6,777 bases of DNA from Thermococci archaeon (GCA_003660485.1 QMUI01000047.1:1-6777), one strand, 5' to 3'. Numbered from the stretch's first letter, positions 1 to 5,568 are shown. The notes: generated by a model not told the origin, from the letters alone. Numbers and translations are program-made.

Positions 1-747
1 CAGAAAAAGAAGATAATTGAAAAAGGCTGGCAACAAAGCATATTGGACAAAGTAGAAATAGAGGGCAGAAACGGCAACAAGGGGAGCTGCTATTAACCCA
101 ATTTCTCGCTTTATCTTCTTACCAACCAAATAGGTAGCAACCGGAAGGTACGCTATTTCAAAAAGCCTCAAGGCATTCATAGCATATATAATCTCCCTAC
201 TAACCCCACCAGTATAGAAAGCAACGAGAACATGATAGCCCGGGGGATAATTCGAAATTGTCTTGCTGAAGTATTCAGGAACAAGTGAAGAAGAAAAATA
301 GGGGGTATTGAAAAGCAATATCATTTTGACTTTCGAGCCATGAAACCATGTATCAGCGGCTCTATAGTCTGGAAGAAGGAAATAAAAGCCTCTAACCAAG
401 AACGAGAGGAAGATCGATGCCAGAAGAACTGCACCGTCAAACTTCTCAAGTTTAAGCCTTATATCCGCGTTTAAACTTAAGACAATCGAAAGAACAGCCA
501 TAGTCGGCCAGATAGCGGAAAAAGGAACTCTCATCCTGCCAAAAACTAGCCCAACCAGAATTACTATAACGAAGCCAATCCCAGGGCTCAAAAGCAGAAC
601 TTCCCAAAGATCAAGCCCCTTGAATAACCTGAGCCCGGCTAGAAAGCCCAATATAGATGTTGCTAGGATCAAAAGAAAGGGATGTTTAGTGAGGAAGAGG
701 AATGCTATAATAAATCCTCCGGACACTCGCAGGGCTTTTTCCCACAA
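1..747 (-). CDS. Polytopic membrane protein, GT-C glycosyltransferase-like (C-terminus cut off by window edge)
   Basis: An open minus-strand frame runs from the mazG-like gene to the left edge, giving 249 codons with no stop. The translation is strongly hydrophobic, with likely membrane segments near residues 11-38, 48-70, 76-92, 105-125, 187-208 and 215-249. Between the fourth and fifth is a polar loop with D127, D132, W134 and H136 followed by N166-YPPGYH (166-172). An acidic/His loop followed by a YPPG-H element resembles the first extracytoplasmic loop of GT-C membrane glycosyltransferases that use lipid-linked sugars; this assignment is inference. The start is uncertain. TTG at 747 has GGGGTG eight bases upstream, while GTG at 756 or 726 are alternatives; the first in-frame ATG, at 534, would remove the first membrane segments. 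Any of the upstream starts lies inside mazG, so translation is probably coupled. The frame itself is certain, the family is not. Confidence 0.75.
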   Translation of the reverse strand, partial: MWEKALRVSGGFIIAFLFLTKHPFLLILATSILGFLAGLRLFKGLDLWEVLLLSPGIGFVIVILVGLVFGRMRVPFSAIWPTMAVLSIVLSLNADIRLKLEKFDGAVLLASIFLSFLVRGFYFLLPDYRAADTWFHGSKVKMILLFNTPYFSSSLVPEYFSKTISNYPPGYHVLVAFYTGGVSREIIYAMNALRLFEIAYLPVATYLVGKKIKREIGLIAAPLVAVSALYFYFVQYALLPAFFNYLLFL

Positions 748-1001
748 TATGGACACACCCCAGGATACTTCTTCTTCGCAGCTTCCTCCAAATCTATTCC
801 CACTAGGTTAGCTAAACTCGCAAGCCAAGCCAAAACATCGGCAAATTCCTCTTCCACGGCCTCCCTATCGTTCTTTCTTAATGCTTCAGCTAATTCCCCA
901 ACCTCCTCAACGAACCAGAAGAACGTTCTCTCGACCCCTCTCTTCTTATCCTTGTGATAGTAAATCTCCTTGATCATCTCTTGAAACTCGCTAATCCTCA
1001 T
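705..1001 (-). CDS. MazG-like nucleotide pyrophosphohydrolase with C-terminal four-Cys zinc knuckle
   Basis: This 98-residue all-alpha protein carries the metal-binding signature of MazG/dUTPase-like NTP pyrophosphohydrolases: E32-E33-x-x-E36 on one helix and E52-x-x-D55 on the next, which hold the Mg ions that activate water to split NTPs into NMP and PPi. Its size fits a single-domain enzyme acting as an oligomer in the cytosol. The likely role is removal of non-canonical or excess (d)NTPs; the exact substrate cannot be read. After the core comes a short tail, C83-x-x-C86 then C91-x-C93, which looks like a zinc knuckle and is not part of the minimal MazG fold. The start is secure: ATG overlaps the glycosylase stop (ATGA at 998-1001) and a GGGGGTGA ribosome binding site sits just upstream. 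Its 3' end overlaps the start of the next membrane-protein gene. Operon partners are the glycosylase and the GT-C-like protein. Confidence 0.9.
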   Translation of the reverse strand: MRISEFQEMIKEIYYHKDKKRGVERTFFWFVEEVGELAEALRKNDREAVEEEFADVLAWLASLANLVGIDLEEAAKKKYPGVCPYCGKKPCECPEDLL

Positions 1002-1810
1002 TTTCTCACCCCCTGGGTTTTTCTATCATAGCATAATATGTAGAACGCCAGAAGAGATTTCCACTTCCCATAGGGCTCTATAATCTCCCTAACGTCCTTC
1101 TCTTTCACATCCTTCACCCTCAGCCCAAATATCTTGGCTATTCCCCTTCTCAGACCTAAATCTCCAGCCGGATAAACGTTCTTTCTAAGCCCGTACATTA
1201 GGAACAGCTCCGCACTCCACTTTCCAATGCCCTTGAACTTCGTTAGGTATCTTATTGCCTTCTCTTCATTCAACTCCCATAGATCAAGCCTTAAATTTCC
1301 CTTAATGAACTCCCGAGTTACGGAAAGGATGTAGTTAGCTCTGTAACCAAGCTTTGCCTCCCTGATTTTATCTCCCAAGGAAAGAATATCCTGGGGTTCT
1401 GGAAATAAATAGAGATCACCAATTTTCCTCCCAACTAGCCTCACCAGGTTGTAGATTGCCTTCTGCGCGAACTCAAAGCTTATCTGCTGCTGGGCTATAA
1501 CCTCAACGATCGCCTGATACAAATTAGGGGCTCCAGGAATCGTCAAGCCATAAAATTCCTCAATCAAAAACGCGAACTTTGAGTCGCTTATCTCGGAGTA
1601 AAAGGAATCCAAATCTGTATCAAGCCCAAGGATAAACCTTATCTTTTCTATGGCCTCCTTCCTCTCTCTCCGTGAGAGATTCTCGGGAACTATGAAGTCT
1701 CCATCGTAACCAACTATGCCCTGGGGCAAAGCTTGCCAGAACACTCCTCCCTCGTACTTCCACGTCCCATTCTTTATCATCTCATGCGTCGTTTTCTTCA
1801 GATCGATCAT
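998..1810 (-). CDS. HhH-GPD DNA glycosylase, AlkA-like (3-methyladenine/alkylbase type)
   Basis: This 270-residue protein belongs to the helix-hairpin-helix GPD superfamily of base-excision-repair glycosylases. The helical core begins near residue 95 (AIVEVIAQQQIS, resembling the equivalent helix of E. coli AlkA). The hairpin is at about 189-206 (LTKFKGIGKWSAELF), followed by the Gly/Pro-rich loop PAGD with the catalytic Asp at 217. The first ~85 residues would form the extra N-terminal domain typical of AlkA rather than Nth/MutY. Only one cysteine is present (C260), so there is no C-terminal 4Fe-4S cluster; this too argues for AlkA against Nth. It probably removes alkylated bases by a monofunctional mechanism. 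The ATG at 1810 is chosen because GTGAT precedes it at a normal distance; a TTG at 1828 would place the start inside the guide RNA. It is first gene of a cluster overlapping mazG by 4 bases. An archaeal OGG-type specificity is less likely. Confidence 0.88.
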   Translation of the reverse strand: MIDLKKTTHEMIKNGTWKYEGGVFWQALPQGIVGYDGDFIVPENLSRRERKEAIEKIRFILGLDTDLDSFYSEISDSKFAFLIEEFYGLTIPGAPNLYQAIVEVIAQQQISFEFAQKAIYNLVRLVGRKIGDLYLFPEPQDILSLGDKIREAKLGYRANYILSVTREFIKGNLRLDLWELNEEKAIRYLTKFKGIGKWSAELFLMYGLRKNVYPAGDLGLRRGIAKIFGLRVKDVKEKDVREIIEPYGKWKSLLAFYILCYDRKTQGVRK

Positions 1811-1818
1811 CTCAATCA

Positions 1819-1870
1819 CGCTCAGCAAGGCCCTGTCATCACTTTTCAGTGCAGTTCGCTCTCATCATCG
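1819..1870 (-). ncRNA. C/D box methylation-guide sRNA (dual guide)
   Basis: On the minus strand all four boxes occur in order with canonical spacing: C box ATGATGA (1868-1862), 12-nt guide GAGCGAACTGCA (1861-1850), D' box CTGA (1849-1846), 3-nt spacer AAA, C' box GTGATGA (1842-1836), 10-nt guide CAGGGCCTTG (1835-1826), D box CTGA (1825-1822). The whole is about 52 nt, the size usual for archaeal sRNAs that bind L7Ae, Nop5 and fibrillarin and direct 2'-O-methylation. By the D+5 rule the targets would be 5'-UGCAGUUCGCUC with the methylated G fifth, and 5'-CAAGGCCCUG with the fifth base (G) methylated, probably in rRNA; I could not place them. The flanks give little terminal stem, which is common for these RNAs. 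It ends about 8 bases before the glycosylase ATG, so sRNA and mRNA leader overlap. A TATA-like element lies 25-30 bases upstream. Exact ends are approximate. Confidence 0.85.
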
Positions 1871-1882
1871 CTGGCCACTATG

Positions 1883-1890
1883 TTTTTTAA
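1883..1890 (+). promoter_or_regulatory. Candidate TATA box for the aMBF1 gene
   Basis: TTTTTTAA is positioned so that a start about 25 bases downstream lies near 1912, at or just before the two possible aMBF1 start codons (1911 and 1923). The transcript would be leaderless or have a very short leader. The upstream BRE match is weak. It interleaves with the minus-strand TATA candidate at 1898-1905. Confidence 0.4.
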
Positions 1891-1897
1891 TGCCCAA

Positions 1898-1905
1898 CTT
1901 AAAAG
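1898..1905 (-). promoter_or_regulatory. Candidate TATA box for the C/D sRNA and glycosylase-mazG unit
   Basis: The minus strand reads CTTTTAAG here. An archaeal start about 25 bases downstream would fall near 1876, a few bases before the C box of the guide RNA, which fits sRNA transcription. The glycosylase operon could use the same start with the sRNA as its leader, or a separate one. The TATA placement is inferred from spacing only. Confidence 0.4.
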
Positions 1906-1922
1906 GCTTAATGGGGAAAGTC

Positions 1923-2447
1923 ATGGCTAAGGCTAAGCCAAGGTACTGTGAGCTTTGTGGAAGGGAGATAAGGGGGCAGGGGCACGTTATAAGGATTGAA
2001 GGTGCCGAACTTTTGGTTTGTGATGAGTGCTACAGGAAGTACGGAAGGAAGCCTGGAACCTTTAGCATAATGCCAAGGAGGGAGCCAACGAGGAGAATCT
2101 CAACTCCAAGGCCCAAGCCCCAGGTGAAAAGGGAGAGGCCGTTGATAACCGAGGACATCGTTGAGGATTACGCTGAAAAGGTAATGGAGGCGATAAGGAA
2201 GAGCGGGCTGAGTTATGAAGAGCTCTCCCATAAAGTTGGTCTCTCGGTTAACGTACTAAGGAGAATAGCCCACGGGGAGTACACGCCAACAATTGAAGAG
2301 GCTAGGAAGCTTGAAAAGTTCTTCAAGATAAAGCTCATTGAAAAAGTCGAAGCCGACTTCGAACAAAGGCCTCTAATCCCCAAAGACTACGAGCCAACTC
2401 TAGGAGACATAGCTAGAATAAAAATTAGGAAGAGGAAGAAGAAGTAG
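1923..2447 (+). CDS. Archaeal multiprotein bridging factor 1 (aMBF1): zinc ribbon plus helix-turn-helix
   Basis: This 174-residue protein has the two-part layout of aMBF1. An N-terminal zinc ribbon has C9-x-x-C12 and C33-x-x-C36. A Pro/Arg-rich linker (about 50-74) follows, then a Cro/C1-type HTH at about 80-140 (SYEELSHKVGLSVNVLRRI, then TPTIEEARKLEKFF). The end is a conserved-looking segment, LIPKDYEPTLGDI, and a very basic tail RKRKKK. The eukaryotic relative bridges activators and TBP but lacks the zinc ribbon; the archaeal form has been linked to ribosome/translation functions. Start choice: ATG 1923 puts the ribbon nine residues from the N-terminus; ATG 1911 (four residues longer, near the predicted transcription start) is a real alternative. 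A longer open frame reaching back to 1716 is rejected because it runs antisense to the sRNA and the glycosylase. The stop abuts the stop of the convergent PLP-enzyme gene. Confidence 0.92.
   Translation: MAKAKPRYCELCGREIRGQGHVIRIEGAELLVCDECYRKYGRKPGTFSIMPRREPTRRISTPRPKPQVKRERPLITEDIVEDYAEKVMEAIRKSGLSYEELSHKVGLSVNVLRRIAHGEYTPTIEEARKLEKFFKIKLIEKVEADFEQRPLIPKDYEPTLGDIARIKIRKRKKK
2420..2424 (-). terminator. Possible oligo-T terminator of the PLP-enzyme gene
   Basis: On the minus strand, just past the stop at 2448, comes a polypyrimidine stretch (about 2426-2444) and then five Ts. Archaeal RNA polymerase often stops at such tracts. It lies within the codons for the Lys/Arg tail of aMBF1, because the two genes have no spacer. 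Evidence is compositional only. Confidence 0.3.
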
Positions 2448-3821
2448 CTAGTGCCATGTTACAACTTTCCTCTCAACTTTTCCAGCCATAGCATCCTTGA
2501 TCGCCTGCTCAATTATCTCCAAGGCCTTCTCTGCAACTTCCTGGGTTAGGACGAGTGGTGGGGTTATTCTTATCACGTTCCCAAACATTCCATAGCTTGG
2601 CAGGATTAGGCCAAGCTCGAATGCCCTCCAGCAGATCTTCCCCGTCATTTCTGGGTCTGGTTTACCTCCTTCTTTAACTATCTCCACCCCTATCATTAGC
2701 CCCTTTCCCCTGACGTCGCCTATTATCTCGTACCTCTCCTGCATCTCCCTTAGTCTTTTCATTATAAACTCTCCAACCTTCAGGGCATTCTCTAACAGTT
2801 TTTCCTCCTCTATTATTTCTAAAGTGGCCTCAGCAGCTGCTGATATCACCGGATTTGCGGCTGGTGTAAGCAGAGCGGAACCGCTTGTCATTTCCATTAG
2901 CTCTTCCTTTCCAATGACCCCACTTAGACCCATTCCGCTTGCAACGCCTTTGCCAAAGATCATTAAATCAGGCTCAACCTCGAACCACTCACTTCCCCAC
3001 CACTTTCCAGTCCTTCCTATTCCTGTCTGAACTTCATCCATGACCAAAAGAATTCCATGCTCCTCAAGGATCGGCTTTAGCTTCTTGAAGAAGTTCTCCG
3101 GCGGGACAACTATTCCCGCATCGCCCTGAATTGGTTCAGCAAAGAGGGCAGCAACTTCATCCGGAGGAACAACGTGGGCGAACACATAGTTTTCGAGGTA
3201 GTCAAGGAACCTGTTTACAAGCTCATCGGGCTCCTCGTAACCGTTAATTCCCCACACGTTCCTGTAGGGGTTAGGGTAGGGAAGCCAGAACACTTGGGGC
3301 ATCAATGGAGAATAACCCCTCTTCTGGGAGACTTGGAAGGACGCTATGGAGGTCGCCCCAAAGGTCTGCCCATGATATGCGCCTATGAAGGCCAGTATCC
3401 ATGGCCTCCTCGTTGAAAACTTCGAAACTTTAATTGCCATATCCACGGCATCGCTCCCGCTCAGCCCGAATATTATCTTGGGGTTCTTTATTATCGAGAT
3501 CTTTGCCAGTTTTTCGGCAACCCTTATTGCCCTTTCATTGTGGGTGTAACCTATCATCGAGTGTTGAATTAGCTCTACTTGCTCCTGAACTGCCCTCACA
3601 AGCTTCGGATGAGCGTATCCCGTGGACGCGGCAGCAGCTCCTGCCAAGAAGTCTATGAATACGTTACCATCGACATCCTCTATAAATGGCCCAAATCCCC
3701 GCTTGGGAACTAAGGGGAATAATTTGACTCCAATTCCGGTCGATAGCACCTTCCTTTCTCTCTCAATAAGCTCCTTTGCCTTTGGCCCAGGGGGTTTGAC
3801 CACGATCTTAGGGTACTCCAT
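2448..3821 (-). CDS. Class III PLP-dependent aminotransferase-fold enzyme; likely broad-substrate amino-acid racemase (or ornithine/GABA-type aminotransferase)
   Basis: At 457 residues this is a full-length fold-type I, class III PLP enzyme. Visible landmarks are the phosphate-binding SGSDA (121-125), GAYHG (147-151) with an aromatic to stack on PLP, EPIQGDAG (229-236), MDEVQTGIGRTG (261-272) with D262 for the pyridine nitrogen, and IFGKG with Schiff-base K291. General annotation would be 4-aminobutyrate or ornithine aminotransferase. From memory, the sequence is very close to a P. horikoshii protein shown to racemise many amino acids, and D234 replaces the Glu common in GabT/OAT-type enzymes (QGEGG); an Asp here has been associated with racemase or epimerase activity. 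This is recollection, not a search. The ATG at 3821 has GAGATGAT six bases upstream. The gene lies 77 bases after the AGCS transporter on the same strand but has its own TATA box. Enzyme class is very sure, racemase function moderately so. Confidence 0.93.
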   Translation of the reverse strand: MEYPKIVVKPPGPKAKELIERERKVLSTGIGVKLFPLVPKRGFGPFIEDVDGNVFIDFLAGAAAASTGYAHPKLVRAVQEQVELIQHSMIGYTHNERAIRVAEKLAKISIIKNPKIIFGLSGSDAVDMAIKVSKFSTRRPWILAFIGAYHGQTFGATSIASFQVSQKRGYSPLMPQVFWLPYPNPYRNVWGINGYEEPDELVNRFLDYLENYVFAHVVPPDEVAALFAEPIQGDAGIVVPPENFFKKLKPILEEHGILLVMDEVQTGIGRTGKWWGSEWFEVEPDLMIFGKGVASGMGLSGVIGKEELMEMTSGSALLTPAANPVISAAAEATLEIIEEEKLLENALKVGEFIMKRLREMQERYEIIGDVRGKGLMIGVEIVKEGGKPDPEMTGKICWRAFELGLILPSYGMFGNVIRITPPLVLTQEVAEKALEIIEQAIKDAMAGKVERKVVTWH

Positions 3822-3857
3822 AATGCATCATCTCAGAGAAATATTATGGAGGCAAAA

Positions 3858-3865
3858 AATATAAA
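3858..3865 (-). promoter_or_regulatory. TATA box of the PLP-enzyme gene
   Basis: The minus strand reads TTTATATT, a good archaeal TATA box. A start about 25 bases downstream (near 3837) leaves a ~16-base leader that just contains the GAGATGAT ribosome binding site. This supports transcription independent of the upstream transporter. Confidence 0.6.
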
Positions 3866-3873
3866 GTTAAGCG

Positions 3874-3879
3874 AAAAAA
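3874..3879 (-). terminator. Oligo-T terminator candidate after the AGCS symporter
   Basis: Six consecutive Ts follow the symporter stop codon by about 20 bases on its coding strand, preceded by another four-T run (3887-3884); a second T6 run lies at 3859-3854 inside the next gene's promoter region. Archaeal termination typically uses such tracts without a hairpin. Confidence 0.45.
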
Positions 3880-3898
3880 GTTGGAAAAGTGACAAACG

Positions 3899-5452
3899 TT
3901 ATGGGTTCTTAGATATGAAGTCCTCTGTATAGTGCTTGATTACTGGGTACAGGACTATCAGTCCAATGAGATTTGGAATCGCCATTAGCCCGTTCATCAT
4001 ATCTGAGAAGTTCCAGACGTCCTCAAGTGGCTTAACGGCACCGATGTAGATGAAGATCACGAAGAGTAGGTTGTAGATGAGGTGGAGCTTTGGATAGAGG
4101 TTGGCGAACTTGTTTGGATCCTGGGTGATCCACTTGGCTAGGTACATGACGTTCTGCCTTCCGTAGAATGACCACGCTAGGATCGTCGAGTACGCGAAGA
4201 GCACTATTCCTATTGCCACCATTATCTTTCCTATCTGTCCGAACGCCTCAGCAAAAGCTGCCTGGGTGAGGGGTGCACCGTTTAGGTCTGGGTACTTTGC
4301 GTAAGCTCCGGTGACTACTATGCTTATTCCCGTGAGCGAACATATTATCAGGGTGTCAATGAATGGGCCAAGCATAGCAACGTGAGCCTGCCTAGAGGGA
4401 TGGTCGGTTCTAGCTGCAGCGTGGGCGAGGGTTGCCGTTCCAAGACCAGCCTCATTGGAGAAGAGACCTCTCTTAACACCCCAGATTATAACCTGCCCTA
4501 TGGCACCGCCAGCAACTGCCTTCCCTGTAAATGCGTCCTTGAATACAGTTGCAATTGCACTTGGTATCTGGCCCGCAAACTTAATCCAAACTCCAATCGC
4601 GAAGAGGAAGTAGATTATAGCCATGAATGGAACTAGCATCTCGGCAACTTCACCGATTCTCTTGATACCACCGATAACTACTACGAAGGTTAGAACCGCT
4701 AGTGCTAATCCCGTAACCCAATCAGGAACTCCGAATGCTGATTCAATGGCATCGGCGACTGAATTTGCCTGTGTCATGTTACCAATACCGAATGCAGCAA
4801 TTGCTGCAAACAGAGCAAACAGCACTGCCAAGATCTTACCAACTGTGGGTAGATAGTCCTCCCTTAGCAGTGCAAGGCCAAGTGCTCCGAATAGTATCGC
4901 TATGATAAACGCTAGAATTTTGAGACCTCCGGTGAGAGCAAGTCCATCTTTTACGAGAAAGATTGCAAACAATATTGTCATTATTGAGGCTATAACCCTA
5001 CTAGTTCTAGTCCCCTTGACCTCTGAAAATCCCCTCTCAAGGAAGTTGAACGTTCCTCCGATCATCGTTCCATCTGGTAGTTTGCCTCTGAATGCAACTC
5101 CCAAAAGTCCTTCTGAGTACCTTGTGGCCATTCCCACTAATGCGGTGATCCACATCCAGAAGAGTGCCCCAGGACCACCGAAGTGAATTGCAGTCGCAAC
5201 TCCAGCTATGTTACCAATTCCTACCGTTCCTGAGATAGTGGCCATTAAAGCCTGAAATGGTGTAATATCGCCCTCGCCTGTCTTTTTTCTTCCCTGGAAG
5301 AGCGTGTACCTAATTGACCATCCTAACCTTCTGAACTGTATTCCCTTGAGCACTGTTGTCAATAGCAGTCCAGTACCTACCAGCAAGACTATCATTGGCG
5401 GTCCCCAAACCTCGCCGTCCAGCCAATTAACGAAGTCCATAATTCCACCCAT
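3899..5452 (-). CDS. Sodium:alanine/glycine symporter, AGCS family (amino-acid uptake)
   Basis: This 517-residue polytopic membrane protein has the AGCS hallmark region at about 74-115: ISGTVGIGNIAGVATAI, then GGPGALFWMW and the MATRYSE element. Also present are FGIGNMTQANS (221-231), RGLFSNEAGLGTA (328-340) and HPSRQAHVAMLGPFIDT (351-367). The family imports alanine or glycine with Na+ (or H+) across the cytoplasmic membrane; the characterised archaeal member from Methanococcus maripaludis accepts both L- and D-alanine. Between GTFNFLERGF (133-142) and GKILAVLFA (205-213) lies a segment of about 60 residues with two extra hydrophobic stretches (153-167 and 179-196) that I do not expect in typical members. 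Start: ATG 5452 has GGGGGTG five bases upstream. The ATG at 5485 gives 11 more residues but sits beside or upstream of the expected transcription start. ATG 5440 is also possible. The partner gene downstream encodes the PLP enzyme. Confidence 0.93.
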   Translation of the reverse strand: MGGIMDFVNWLDGEVWGPPMIVLLVGTGLLLTTVLKGIQFRRLGWSIRYTLFQGRKKTGEGDITPFQALMATISGTVGIGNIAGVATAIHFGGPGALFWMWITALVGMATRYSEGLLGVAFRGKLPDGTMIGGTFNFLERGFSEVKGTRTSRVIASIMTILFAIFLVKDGLALTGGLKILAFIIAILFGALGLALLREDYLPTVGKILAVLFALFAAIAAFGIGNMTQANSVADAIESAFGVPDWVTGLALAVLTFVVVIGGIKRIGEVAEMLVPFMAIIYFLFAIGVWIKFAGQIPSAIATVFKDAFTGKAVAGGAIGQVIIWGVKRGLFSNEAGLGTATLAHAAARTDHPSRQAHVAMLGPFIDTLIICSLTGISIVVTGAYAKYPDLNGAPLTQAAFAEAFGQIGKIMVAIGIVLFAYSTILAWSFYGRQNVMYLAKWITQDPNKFANLYPKLHLIYNLLFVIFIYIGAVKPLEDVWNFSDMMNGLMAIPNLIGLIVLYPVIKHYTEDFISKNP

Positions 5453-5457
5453 CAATG

Positions 5458-5464
5458 CACCCCC
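5458..5464 (-). promoter_or_regulatory. Ribosome binding site that sets the AGCS start at 5452
   Basis: GGGGGTG on the minus strand lies five bases before ATG 5452. It is inside the extra codons that a start at 5485 would add, which argues that those codons are leader, not protein. Confidence 0.65.
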
Positions 5465-5486
5465 ATGTTGACTATCGAATTTCATT

Positions 5487-5508
5487 ATTATAAAATGCCA
5501 TATTTAAG
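5487..5508 (-). promoter_or_regulatory. Promoter of the AGCS symporter gene (two TATA candidates)
   Basis: On the minus strand CTTAAATA (5508-5501) and TTTATAAT (5494-5487) both look like archaeal TATA boxes. The first predicts a start near 5478 with a ~26-base leader that includes the ribosome binding site, the second a start near 5464 that would clip it. The upstream box therefore fits better. Confidence 0.5.
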
Positions 5509-5555
5509 ACTTACTTGTCTCTGTTTTGTCATAAGTGAAAATAATTGCACCATTA

Positions 5556-5568
5556 GAAAAGTTTAAAC
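5556..5568 (+). promoter_or_regulatory. BRE/TATA promoter of the DUF4129-type operon
   Basis: GAAAA followed by GTTTAAAC matches an archaeal BRE plus TATA box. A start about 25 bases downstream lands near 5590, two or three bases before ATG 5593, so the mRNA is probably leaderless; this agrees with the absence of a clear ribosome binding site before that ATG. Confidence 0.55.

Noticed and set aside
620..957. Plus-strand open frames opposite mazG and the membrane protein
   Set aside because: Low-complexity Ser/Pro/Asn-rich shadow translations of well-supported minus-strand genes.
1811..1828. TTG start at 1828 for the glycosylase (six extra residues)
   Set aside because: The codons overlap the D guide and D box of the sRNA, no good ribosome binding site precedes it, and ATG 1810 has GTGAT upstream.
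1716..1922. N-terminal extension of the aMBF1 frame by about 65 residues
   Set aside because: It runs antisense to the glycosylase start and the C/D sRNA, looks unlike any zinc-ribbon leader, and lies upstream of the plausible aMBF1 promoter; ATG 1923 or 1911 fits the family.
2020..2026. GTGATGA C-box-like heptamer on the plus strand in aMBF1
   Set aside because: It encodes the Cys-Asp-Glu of the zinc ribbon and has no CTGA box at the needed distance.
2824..3864. Several plus-strand open frames opposite the PLP enzyme
   Set aside because: They are antisense shadows of a strongly recognisable enzyme and show no protein-like composition or ribosome binding sites.
3996..4002. ATGATGA C-box-like heptamer on the minus strand near the end of the AGCS gene
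   Set aside because: It encodes Met-Met in the symporter; no D', C' or D box occurs at guide-RNA spacing.
4382..5186. Plus-strand open frames opposite the AGCS symporter
   Set aside because: Antisense shadows of a conserved transporter frame with all family motifs.
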